Positions 33,327-44,059 of a stretch of DNA of 64,000 bases are shown here, one piece after another. This DNA comes from Margaritifera margaritifera (Eukaryota > Mollusca > Bivalvia > Unionida > Margaritiferidae). The DNA lies in the NCBI GenBank assembly GCA_029931535.1, contig JAQPZY010000962.1, positions 124,001 through 188,000 of the forward strand. Reading direction: 5' to 3'. The notes below the pieces were generated by a model, which had not been told where the DNA came from, searched no databases, and saw only the letters and a list, made by a program, of their open reading frames with translations. The stretch's first letter is position 1. Every line of letters starts with the position of its first letter. The position numbers and the translations under genes were made by a program.

Positions 33327-34493
33327 CTAAATAAAAGGGATAGTCAAGGGTGGTAACAAAATCTGCCTTGATTCAACAAGTGGTGGATGCTGAATACTTT
33401 TCATCCCAGGCTCCAATGACTGTCGGAGTGGCCAATCTCTCTTGATGTAGCGGGAATCTATCGCACAACTATCCCATTCGCAGAGAAAACAGCAGTACTT
33501 TGTGTATCCAGTCTGCAGACCAAGCAGGAGAGCATGAACCTTGAAATCGCCACAAAGCTGCCACTGATGTTGGTCATAGTTTATGCACCTCAAAAGTTGT
33601 TTAATGTTTTCATAGGTTTCCTTCATATGGACTGCATGACCAACTGGAATTGATGGCAAAACACTGCCATTATGCAGCAAAACAGCTTTAAGACTCGTCT
33701 TCGATGAATCAATGAACAGTCTCCACTCATCTGGATCATGAACGATGTTGAGGGCTGCCATCACACCATCGATTTTGTTGCAGGCTACAAGATCGCCTTC
33801 TACGAAGAAGAATGGGACAAGATCCTTTTGACGGTCACGGAACATGGAAACCCTAACATCACCTGCCAGGAGATTCCACTGCTGTAGTCTGGAGCCCAAC
33901 AGCTCTGCCTTTCTCTTGGGTAGTTCCAAATCCCTGGCAAGGTCATTCAGTTCACCTTGTGTTATGAGGTGTGGTTCAGAGGAGGAGGATGGGAGAAAAT
34001 ATGGGTCATGTGACATTGATGGTTCAGGACTAGAAGTTTCATCCTCTTCCTCTTCCTCGTCTGACTCGAGTGAGAATGATTCTGGTGCATCAGGAACCGG
34101 CAGTCCTTCTCCGTGGGGTACTGGGCGTATAGCTGATGGAATGTTTGGATAATGCACAGTCCACTTTTTCTTCTTTGACACACCTTTCCCAACTTGAGGC
34201 ACCATGCAGAAGTAACAATTGCTGATATGATCTGTTGGCTCTCTCCAAATCATTGGCACTGCAAAAGGCATAGATTTCCATTTCCTGTTCAACCACTGGT
34301 GAAGATTTGATGCACAAGTGTTGCAGCATATGTGTGGTGCCCACATCTTGTCCTGATCTCCAATTTTGCAGCCAACATAAAGGTGATAGACTTTCTTAAC
34401 CATAGTAGTTATACTGCGCTTTTGTGATGCAAAAGTCATTTCACCACAAACACAGCAGAAGTTATCTGCATTGTTCACACAAGTACGAGGCAT
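33327..34493 (-). CDS. 388-aa cysteine-rich, transposon-associated-type protein, 3'-truncated
   Basis: The longest intact ORF in the window, with a true ATG. The N-terminus has a Cys-rich zinc-binding look (NFCCVCGE at 11-18, WAPHICCNTC at 51-60, NCYFC at 92-96). Then come conserved 'MIWREPTDHI', 'YPNIPSAIRPVPHGE' and an acidic tract (SLESDEEEEEDE, about 141-152). The C-terminal half holds 'LFIDSSKTSLKAVLLHNG' (259-276), 'HMKETYEN', 'LCGDFKVHALLLGLQTGYTK' (313-332) and 'CCFLCEWDS'. I recognise this layout as a multicopy uncharacterised protein of many invertebrate genomes. I infer, but cannot prove, that it is a transposase-like enzyme with Asp262 and Asp316 as candidate acids. Relatives continue well beyond 'ILLPPL'; here the protein stops eight residues later, so it lacks its C-terminal part. 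No terminal repeats were found. Confidence 0.7.
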   Translation of the reverse strand: MPRTCVNNADNFCCVCGEMTFASQKRSITTMVKKVYHLYVGCKIGDQDKMWAPHICCNTCASNLHQWLNRKWKSMPFAVPMIWREPTDHISNCYFCMVPQVGKGVSKKKKWTVHYPNIPSAIRPVPHGEGLPVPDAPESFSLESDEEEEEDETSSPEPSMSHDPYFLPSSSSEPHLITQGELNDLARDLELPKRKAELLGSRLQQWNLLAGDVRVSMFRDRQKDLVPFFFVEGDLVACNKIDGVMAALNIVHDPDEWRLFIDSSKTSLKAVLLHNGSVLPSIPVGHAVHMKETYENIKQLLRCINYDQHQWQLCGDFKVHALLLGLQTGYTKYCCFLCEWDSCAIDSRYIKRDWPLRQSLEPGMKSIQHPPLVESRQILLPPLTIPFI

Positions 34494-34930
34494 CTGTGCT
34501 CACTTTGGCTAAACAGAAATGTGTCCCTTTGCAAAATCAAACACTGACAAATAAGAGAGCACGACACTGTATGATTGGTATAGCTGATATAGGACAATTT
34601 CTTCAGCAGAGTGATGTAAGCTTAGTTATGATTGCATCATCCATGACTTTTAGGAATAATATGATACAATTCATATCATGTATGATGCAATACCAGCTTC
34701 AGATTGCATCATTCATTGTTTTGCCTAAAAAGCAAGTACTGTCCAAACCCAGTCATAGATTTATTCATAGATCCAATCGAAGATGTATTTTAGTCATTTC
34801 TGGTTTAAATTGTGATCCCTTCCCTTTATAACTCACTTATTGTCCGCCATTCCCAAGTCAAGTGTCGTATATACTGACCCAGTATCATATCTTTAAAACT
34901 AGAGCCAATCAAAAATTTGAAGCATCATTT
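34494..34930. other. 5' flank of the 388-codon ORF
   Basis: Contains recurring ATGATGCAAT/ATTGCATCAT words in both orientations at about 34628-34710, giving small hairpins. The plus-strand open frame at 34424-34831 has no recognisable domain and overlaps the start of the minus-strand ORF, so it is treated as a shadow. Confidence 0.4.
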
Positions 34931-34999
34931 TCGTTCTCAGTGACCCAGAATTAGTAAAGTTTGACAACATTTATTGGGGAAGCATTTTGGCTGTAGACA

Positions 35000-37480
35000 A
35001 ATGAATGTGTGGTTCTCAAAGAGCTTGTGGTATCCAGATTGGTTTGTGAGTGCATGAATGACATCCATAGATGGATACACGGACCTCATTTCTTTCAATA
35101 GTAGAGCAAGATCGAGCTGCATCACTCTGGTTGCAGGGCACATCATCGCACTTGACTTCATTGAATTTTGAGTCAGTGAGTCCATACCATGGTTTCGGTG
35201 TCGAATTCATCTTTCTCGGTGAACATCTGTTCTCAAAATGACCTTTCTTTGTTTTGGAGCGTTTTTATGCTGAAAAGGACTGTACCCGTACGGTACCGTG
35301 TTGTGGTTGGGAAGTCGCACTCGTTTCTCGTAGACGAAAGGTTTGATCTTAAGGCTTCTTATAGCACATCAAAGTTCACCACTTGACTCGAGTGAGAGTC
35401 CTTTCACTTTCCGTTTGGTATAAAGTTGTTCTTTCTTATCTCGATGCAGGTAGCCGTAATGTTAGATCCACCACTGGCAAAACTAAAAAATAGTCTCCGG
35501 GATATTCGTCGGTCTATCCTCCTAAATGTGAGTCTTCGATGTGTGGGCGATAGTCTCCAGATCGAAAGATGTAGATGCAACTATTGGTGTCAAAGTAAAG
35601 GATGCAGTCTCCTAAAGGTTCCAGCATGGAGTACAATTTTAAACTGGCATTGACTGTCACGTAAGCAGCAACGATGACATTCCCAAACTCGTGAGGGGGG
35701 GGGGGGGGACAAACTCCATGACTTCTTCGTAAATTCACCACGATCAAATCTTCCCATATGATTCTGCGTGTTTAATGAGTTTTCCTTTATCGTCGATGAG
35801 CTGAAAGTATTGACTTGGATCTACCAAGTATTCGGTCATAGGCATCATCGGACATTGAGCCAGGTTTCCCCACAAACAATTCAGCATGACTTAGCAAACA
35901 GTAGTCTTCCTTCGTTCTGTTCCACGTGTTTCAAGTCGATGCCTTCTAAAGATCTGTACCATCGTTTGAATTGATCTTTTTCTTCTGGAGTGTGACACCA
36001 GGAAGGATAGCCGCCGGCTTATGTGTCGATTTCAGAAACTCGTCGACGTAGCCTAGCAAATACGTGGGATTCAAGTTGTCGTCCTGTTGGTATTGTTCTG
36101 TGGTAGGAAAGTGCCATCTTTCGTATACTCTTAACAAGCGGTATCCACAATCGATAATATGAAACAATTCGACACTCACCCACGATCCTATGAAGGCACG
36201 TTCTTGCCATCGTGACAACAAGGTTGTTGCTGATTACACGTTTCAGCACAGATACGATACGACAATAAGGAAACATCAGTTTTCCGTGACAAGGATGAGG
36301 CATCACGGGGTGGTACAAGTTCCTCGGTGTAAGAACTTTACATTTGATCAAACTTTCGTAGTGGCAAATGTGTTCTATCAAACTTTAAAAGTGACCCGTA
36401 AGAAATCAAGCATATTTACACACCCAAAGATACAACGAACACACATTGACATATTTGATCTGTTCTCCTTGAGATTTGTCAGCTTTGAACAGACAAGCGT
36501 GTCGCATTGGTTTGTCCTCCAAGCAAACTGTCGTGAGGATTCAAAGGTTCAATGTTCACCCCATCGTAATCTTCGACAATGCGTCAAAATTCTGCATCTG
36601 TTTTCAAACTTCAGTTGTAGTCGTGTTTACACATTTCAAACACTTGTTACCCTTTACATTCCAAACTCTGATGTCGTTGGTAAGTTTTGTTCTGAAAATC
36701 TTCCATGTTAAACCCTGTCAAAGGAATTTTTAGTTTTCGTTGAATATAACACGTGGGACATCTATGGGTTTTCTAAATGCCAACCATCTACAGAATAACA
36801 TCCAATCTTCTTTTCTTCACCGTTTCTAGCATGTTGTATCCACTTTTCTTGAATTACAAACAAGTAATGTAACCAATGCATTGCTTTAGCTGAATATGGA
36901 CAGCTGACGAATTGAGGTGGTATAATGGCTAGTTCGTCCGTGATCCAGAAATAACTGTCAAAATTTCCACAACAACGGCGTAGAATATCCACATCGGACC
37001 GACAATATTTCTGCATCTCTTCTTGAAAATCAAAAGGGTCTGAAGAGTGGGCTTGGGTACCAAACGTAAAAGCTTCTTGTTGTTCTGTTCACATAGCGTC
37101 GGGGTCGTAGTATTGAACTTCAGGCAAATGCGGGAACATGACGTGTTGATTTTCTTCGGTATTGGAGAAGTGTGGAAAATATCCTTTAGCCATTTCTATC
37201 ATTCCAAACGTTTTAGGCATTTTACTCAAAGGCATAGCCAAATAACTCGCGGAATCTTTAAATTGTATGTTTCCGACTTTCGTGTGAATGGTTTTGGCTC
37301 CATTCATGGAGAGTTTTAGAAATTCGGTTCTGAAATATGTTCCAAAGATGGCACGTGATAAACACATCTGATGTTGATCATTGTTAATCTGGACAATACT
37401 TCGTTTAGTAGACGGGAGTTGATTTACCTATAAATCAAGGGATTCAGTACGGAAATCAAACATTTGGAAAATCAATGTCA
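35000..37480 (-). pseudogene. Protein-primed family-B DNA polymerase pseudogene (Polinton/Maverick type)
   Basis: Minus-strand frames give an ordered DNA polymerase B of the protein-primed class. 'VGNIQFKDSASYLAMPLSKM' and 'PKTFGMIEMAKGYFPH' (37370-37090) are followed by 'YCRSDVDILRRCC', 'YSAKAMHWLHYL' and 'IQHARNGEEK' (37016-36765). Then come 'HDSLLGGQTNATRL', motif A 'YVNVCSLYLWV' (36425-36455), 'CKVLTPRNLYHPV' and 'GSWVSVELF..IDCGYRLLRV' (36220-36120). After these are 'WHFPTTEQY', a motif B-like 'NEGRLLFAKSC', 'NVIVAAYVTVNASLKLYSML' and motif C 'YFDTNS' (35580-35597). The last pieces are 'FVYEKRVRLPN' and 'VPYGY' near 35290. Such enzymes replicate Polintons and related virus-like elements. 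At least five frameshifts or stops are present, and the catalytic Asp is Asn in both motif A and the second position of motif C. No integrase, packaging ATPase or capsid gene was recognised nearby. Confidence 0.82.
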
Positions 37481-40055
37481 ACATATTGAGGAGAGCTCAC
37501 TATTAACCTTTTTCAAAAGTACAACGACACCAATCGATCCTTGATTCATTAATTGAGGAACTTCAATCAACAGTTTTTAATGTTCACACAAAATAGCGAT
37601 TTTGAAAAACCAGTGAAGCTCTGCATGATGAGATATTGAATCTACGCAGATGTCAAAGAAGTGGCAATGGCATCACCCAACTTAGAACGTTAGCAATGCT
37701 TTCAAAAATGACTTCAAATTTCAATAATAAGGGGATGACTGTTAGGGTAGAGTGTATTAACTTCGCAAAAAAAAATAAATAAATATGATGCCCTAAAATA
37801 CCACAAGATGTAAAATACAGGTCAATTGTAATCAAATTCGTCAAGTTTCAGCCCTGAAATGCATAAAACGCTTTTGTAAAAAAGCAATACATTTTATTTG
37901 AAAATCGCGTCAGAAATCATTGTCGCAGAAACGCTTTAAAAATTTTCACTAAAAGTATTAGCTGTAAAATGTGTTCAGAGCTAAAACTTTCATCCAGCCA
38001 TCACCAATAGCTTCAGTGATATTTGATTCCAACGTGTTTAATACATACTCAACGTCGAACATTACAGTTGTATAAAATCGAAGCTAGAACCATAAATTGA
38101 GAAGAGTAAATGAAAGGGGAGAAATGGAGAATAATCGAACAATTTCCCATATAAATTTCTGAGAGGAGAAATATTTTCTCCTATGGACTAATTACCATGC
38201 AAAAACTAGTGCTATTTTTTATATCACCTGAAGTTCAAAGAATCCATCAAAGCAGCCATTGTTGGACGATAATAGCTGCACCTCTCTTTGAGGTGATATC
38301 AGACAGCCTTGATCACGTGCGAAAAGATTTAAAATTATCCAGAGTAGAAAGAAAAAAAATATAAGTAAAATGAGTCAAATATGACAAAATAAAAATGTAT
38401 GGCCGTTGGTTAAACTTCGCACAAATCAAAAGCAATATAATAACATACTTAATTCCTATCAGACCTGAATTTTTGCTGTGATTTGAAGCACTTTACAATC
38501 TTTCTCAAGAGAGAGCGTGAAGTGGAAACAATTCCAGGTAATGAGCATACAAACCACTCACCTTTTTTGGGCATGTTAGATCCTAGCAAAATCCCACTTT
38601 TCTTGGATATACACAAATATCCAAGTGGCTCTGAAGGATCAATGTTTCTCCCCGTAGCTGACTTTATTTCAGCAATAAAATAAATACTTTAACAGTGCTC
38701 TTTCTGCGTCGTTTGGATTATATGGTTTCATAATGAGACGTCAGTGTTTATGTGTATGATTTACTCAGATTTGTTTCCCAAATATTTTTGTTCTTGACGT
38801 TTAAATTGAGATTGTTAAGCTCAAGCTGTATTGGCTGCAGTTTATAGTTTTTTAATGTAGATAAGTATATTCAAATGAAAGAACCACGTCAGGGCGAATT
38901 CTGGACTTACTGATTGGAAGGATTGTTTTAAATTTGGAAAACACCCTGTTCATCATTATCTATTATTTCATTTAATGTTCTTGTCATTTGGCTTCCTCTT
39001 GTAAATGGCAATCTTATTTGCTGACTGAGAAACGATAAAAGATACGGACGAACTGACAAAACAACGTACTGGTGGAGGTGGAATATTGCTTAGGTTATTT
39101 ATAAAACTTTTTTAGGTTGTTGTTCTCTAACTCGATTCCTCTTCCTGCTACAACAAAGTTATGTATAAAAGAAAATTTACATGTTACAACAGTGTGGTTA
39201 GACAAACATACGTCACAAACCTTGCAATAGATTTTCATTTCCGTTGAAACGTGCCTATTTTACAACAATAAATAAAGTATACATCTTCCAGTCTATATCC
39301 AGATCTTACAATATCTTAAATTATAGAAGCTGTATAGACAAGGTTTTCTAATTATTTCCCATTGTATTGATATCGCTCGCTAGGTGAATAGCAGTAGTGT
39401 CCGCCATATCACTAATGAAATAGATTGTAAACAAAGCGAATCGGAGCGTCAAAATACCCATAAATGATTCCACTGATTGCACACATTTTATAAGAGAACA
39501 TTTACATTCCAGATTTATAGGATATAAATTCACAAACCACGTACTTCAAAGTGAAGTGGCAACAAAATGTAGTTTTTGGGGGGAGTAAAACTTATTTTAA
39601 TTATGTAATGCTTACCTGTCACTATTTTTAAGCTTTACTTTTCATCCGCAGAAAATATAATTATTTTTATGAGCAAATATCCCTACCAAAGAGCAATATA
39701 AATGTTTCAATTGCAGAAAATTCATGGCAACACGGTCAATTTTAGTAACAACACTAGTCCAAAGGTCAAAGTCATTCGAAGATACTGAGTCAAAAGCTTC
39801 AAGATCGCCTGTAAGAGCATTTTTCGGGAAGACAACTTTGTGCCATATGCTCATTCAAAGGAAATGATAAACGTTTCGTGGCAAATAAAAGATTACAGTA
39901 GTTATTGCCACCTGGGAATTGTATTCTCGTTCCAAAATTTGAGATTAGTATCTCATAATTAGGTATGTAATGTTGTTTAATTACGGCTTAGCTATCTCAT
40001 AATTACGAACTAGAACAACTCCAATAGATCGCCATTGCAAATCCCCACGCTTTTT
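37481..40055. other. Unassigned AT-rich DNA
   Basis: No gene is supported. The 66-codon frame at 38483-38683 (ending 'YPSGSEGSMFLPVADFISAI') looks mildly protein-like but lacks clear splice sites and a recognisable family. Repeated 'TATCTCATAATTA' words occur near 39950 and 39992. Confidence 0.4.
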
Positions 40056-40059
40056 ACTA

Positions 40060-40164
40060 CATATTCCAAAGCCCCCTCCCCCTTCTTGGCACACACCCTG
40101 TGGGTCATTGTCTCATTGTCTGGTGTTAGGGTGAGTATAGAAGGGGGAGGGGGTTTGGAATATG
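40060..40164. repeat. Long near-perfect hairpin
   Basis: Arm 1 (40060-40086, CATATTCCAAAGCCCCCTCC followed by CCCTTCT) pairs with arm 2 (40139-40164) over 26 bp with a single bulged G, around a loop of about 52 bases. It could be the core of a foldback element or, if transcribed, a hairpin RNA. No flanking duplication was recognised. Confidence 0.85.
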
Positions 40165-40908
40165 TATTCAATCCGAAATATATATGATGGGTCTTCCTAC
40201 TGTCTGACTGCATATATGGAGTTTGGTCAGAAAATATTTGTCAATTTAATTTGTAATTTTGTACCTTTTGCCTTTGCCCCCCTGCCAAAGACCCCAGGAT
40301 CCGAAGCCACAGGGGCAACATAGCTACAAAGTTTTGTGAAATTCCACCTTAGGAGAAGATGTGGTAATTGACAGATGAATATACGGGCGGACAGGCAAAC
40401 GTAGAGTATCACAGTATCCCTGACGCTTTGTTTAAAGCGTGCGGATAATAAGCTACCTTTCTAGATTACAAAAAAATTATTTACATGTTACTGCTTATAT
40501 TTCTAGTCTTTGATATGTATTCCCTGAAATGCAGCACAAAATTAGATAGATTTTTACTGCATTACATTTCGTGGATTGGGCAGCTGCGTTTACCGTTTTA
40601 GTGTTCACAGCAACGACGGCTTTTGAATTTGTCATTAAATGTTTCCATAATGGTACGACCTAGGCCATAATTAGTTTCTGCGGTCATCAATACACGCAGT
40701 AAAATACCGGCCTTAATAATTGGCTGGGTGAAGAAGTACAAATGCTTTTTTTGCTTCCTATTTGTTAATTAAAGTACCGGTACCTGGTCATTTCATTCCA
40801 AAGGTTAGGTAATTATTCAGTTCCATCAAAATACAGCATCCACTCTGCACGGTTTTCAGTCAGATCCCCATTTAAAATATCCCCCAACCATCATCACACA
40901 GATTTTGT

Positions 40909-40913
<5 letters not shown>
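40165..40913. other. Unassigned DNA
   Basis: No gene or RNA supported. A KpnI-type GGTACC palindrome within 'ACCGGTACCTGG' near 40778 is the only small symmetry noted. Confidence 0.35.

Positions 40914-40998
<85 letters not shown>
40914..40998. repeat. (AT)n microsatellite
   Basis: About 85 bp of alternating A and T; the Tyr-Ile open frame on the minus strand is an artefact. Confidence 0.98.
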
Positions 40999-41002
<4 letters not shown>

Positions 41003-41600
41003 TACCGTAATAGTATCGGTCTAAGAGAAGCCGAGACTTCATCAAGAAGCAGCAAATAAGTCATCATCTTCATAATAAATATGAAACATACGCATAAGTT
41101 GTCACGAAACTGGCACATATATCAACAAAATGACAACTTAATTTGTTACATTTGGAATACAATCATAAAATGCTTTCCATCAAACAGTGGAAAAGTACGA
41201 GGACTTTCCGATTGTCTATATGTTTGCGTTGTGAATTTATACAATTCTCTCCGCGTTGATTGAAAAAAAAAAAAAAATGGAATTTTGTTGTTTGTATAAG
41301 TGGCCATAAATGTGATATTAAAATATTTCAGACTGCATATATTATAGACCATTTAAGGTATCACAATATCACGTCGTCGGTAGTCTGAACTTTATATAAC
41401 TGCACTGTATCTGTGGGCAGAACGCTAATAAATTTCATCCTTGTGGGAAGAATGCTATGTATAACATCTCGTATTCTGTATTCAAAGTTCAAATCTGCCC
41501 ACAATATTTATATATCTGCCCGCTAAGTAAAATATGAATAGGGTTAATAAATAAGTATATATACTGAATTTGAACATATATATAGTTATCATATGAGTAA

Positions 41601-41603
<3 letters not shown>

Positions 41604-41678
<75 letters not shown>

Positions 41679-41759
41679 TTTGATTTGAAATTGAAATTAG
41701 ATGACTGCCTTCCCGTAACCCCACTTTCGGGATGAAATCCCGCAACCCACGTAAAACTA

Positions 41760-41831
<72 letters not shown>
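41604..41831. repeat. Paired (TA)n tracts around an 82 bp unique core
   Basis: Two TA tracts (41604-41676 and 41759-41831), each about 73 bp, flank a GC-richer core of about 82 bp. The core contains CGGGAT-gaa-ATCCCG, a short hairpin. The Tyr-Ile frames on the minus strand are artefacts. Confidence 0.95.
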
Positions 41832-41839
<8 letters not shown>

Positions 41840-42568
41840 TGTTATGTATATTGAATTTATAATACGTGTCCATGATTGTAAGTTGTACTTTCGTCAAATT
41901 ATGGTAAGCAACATGTGTACATAGCATTTGAGTTCAAGACCGGTTTTGTTAGCAGCTTGACTTTTATTTCCATGCCATGTTGTGACAAAAGTCAGGTACA
42001 CAAAGTAATTTTCCATTAAAACTACTCATATTGTGATGTGACATAGGTCATGTAGGCATGTGTGTTTATATACAGCTTTTAGCAAACAAATTAATTCCTA
42101 TTCTAAAATTTCGGTTCTAAAAGATCAGTCTATAAGGAATCTATTTTAGTTGTGTTGTTGAAATCAGATGTTACAGTTGTATAAACCAGATATTATTCAG
42201 AGAGAGAGGAATTATTTATTTTACAATATTCTTTGGAAATATTCAAGTGCTCATAGATTTCAGGACTTTTTGGGATTTATGTCATTTCATTCAAAACATT
42301 CCGGATTACATCATTGTGGTATATCATGACATTCAAGACTTGTGGTACATCAGGACATTCACAGCTCTTGGAATTCATTTAGAACATTATATATTTTTGG
42401 ACTTGTGATTAGGACACTTAGGATTATTTGAACTTTTATTCACGTTATTGTAAGTGTCTATTAAATTTTTACTTTAATTGTCTAGAAATAAATTGCTTGT
42501 TGATTTTACTTGATTTGTTGGTTTCACTTTCTTACTGTTACACATTTAGTTTTAGGCCATAGAATCGA

Positions 42569-42571
<3 letters not shown>

Positions 42572-42648
<77 letters not shown>
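42572..42648. repeat. (AT)n microsatellite
   Basis: About 77 bp of alternating A and T, the fourth such tract within 1.8 kb. Confidence 0.98.
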
Positions 42649-42650
<2 letters not shown>

Positions 42651-42654
42651 TTCG

Positions 42655-42872
42655 TAAACTGGATGTAAATCCTACCTAGCTGAACAACCTGGCGGTAGGG
42701 CTATTAGATCGTATATTGGAGGTAAACCCGACGTCGGAATTTTTAAAAAATATTTAATAACTATCAGATGTCCTTTTGATGGTCAGTGCTTGATCTACAG
42801 ACGATACAGAGAACTCGCGAAGGAACTGGAGACGACTCTGTTTACATTACTAAATGAGGAGTGTAACGGGTA
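42655..42872 (+). CDS. Orphan open segment, possibly a 3' coding fragment
   Basis: After the (AT)n tract one frame stays open for about 70 codons to a TAA. It reads 'TGCKSYLAEQPGGRAIRSYI', 'GGKPDVGIFKKYLITIRCPF' and 'CLIYRRYRELAKELE' and then ends 'LLNEECNG'. The residue mix is more protein-like than other open frames nearby and the DNA is less AT-rich. There is no ATG at its start, so it would need to be a 3' exon or a broken piece of a mobile element gene. Family not recognised. Confidence 0.3.
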
Positions 42873-44059
42873 ATATCAAGTCCCCTTGTAACATACATTT
42901 GTATGCACGTACAAAAATTCAATTTTAAGCAAGAGTTTTCTTGGCATTTTAGAAGTAATTGATTTTAACTCAAAAGTCATAACTGAGGAACTTTTCAAAT
43001 ATTAAAGCATTACTTGTATTTCTTGCACAGGAAACGACAGAGTAGGAACAAGAAACTGTTTGCAGCGATTCTAAACATAAGATTGACGTTGCTGAAGAAT
43101 GTCAACCACCCGGTAGATGTAGGGATATCTTTAATTATAATGTGGACATGTAAAACTTCAATTACATGAATGTTCTTCATGCCCACCACCCCGGTGGACA
43201 TGCAATAATAATAAACATGTTAATTTCCACAAAGAATATCCTACATGTGTTATAACTGGAGCAAAAGTTGGGAAGCACACACTCCGCATAATTATCCAAA
43301 AATAGGAAAGATTTTTTAATTGGTGAATTAAACGACAAAAGAACGTACACGGCAGGTCTTTTGTATGCAGCAGTGATTTCTAATTGTTGTTTAATCATTG
43401 TCCAGAAATACAAGTTTGGTGTAATTGGGGATTCAAAAGAGACGAAAAACATATCGTATGGTTACATGACTTTAATGACCTGTAGAAATATGAAATATTG
43501 TCATTTTCACGGCACAGTGAGAAGGAAAGGACGAACAGTCCTTTCTTCTCGACAGCAAAGGGCAAACTGTCTTACAAAACTATGTTTCAATACAATTTAA
43601 GATGTATTTGAACGATGCATGAAGTATTAAATGAAGAAATGATTGAAGAGAATTTATATGTTATTTTGAATATGTAGCATAAAGGTTTTGCTTTAATTAT
43701 TCACAGTAATATTCCAAGTCGTACAATGCTTAACAAAATACTACATTAAACAGGAATAGGAATTATGAAAATGTTATTGTCCATTTAAGAATTATTAATA
43801 ATAAAACTTAAACAAGGTGACATACCTGTAGAAATATGAAAATTTGTCGTTTTCATGGCACATTGAGAGGGAAAGGACGATAACATTTCCATAATTCCTA
43901 TTCCTGTTATATACATTTATTGAATGAACGACTGTTTAAATTAACCAAAATGTACAATACAATTACTGATAATCCGTTTAGTATTCAAGCTCATCAGTCA
44001 ACGATTTACTTTATATTTTTGCTTCATTCCATAATTTAAAAGGTTTTGAGTACTGGTTA
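42873..44059. other. Unassigned AT-rich DNA with a local duplication
   Basis: 'CCTGTAGAAATATGAAA' followed by 'TTGTC.TTTTCA.GGCACA.TGAGA' occurs near 43480 and again near 43830, so a segment of about 70 bp is duplicated. Other open frames have no recognisable domain. Confidence 0.5.

Noticed and set aside
36190..36733. Plus-strand ORFs of 173 and 85 codons
   Set aside because: They overlap the polymerase pseudogene, whose conserved motifs on the minus strand explain the region.
41482..41839. Tyr-Ile repeat ORFs of about 116 codons on the minus strand
   Set aside because: Pure translation of (TA)n tracts plus the short core between them.
42168..42545. Solo LTR bounded by TGTTACA words with an internal AATAAA
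   Set aside because: The same TGTTACA appears at both edges, but no target duplication, second LTR or retroviral coding sequence was found.
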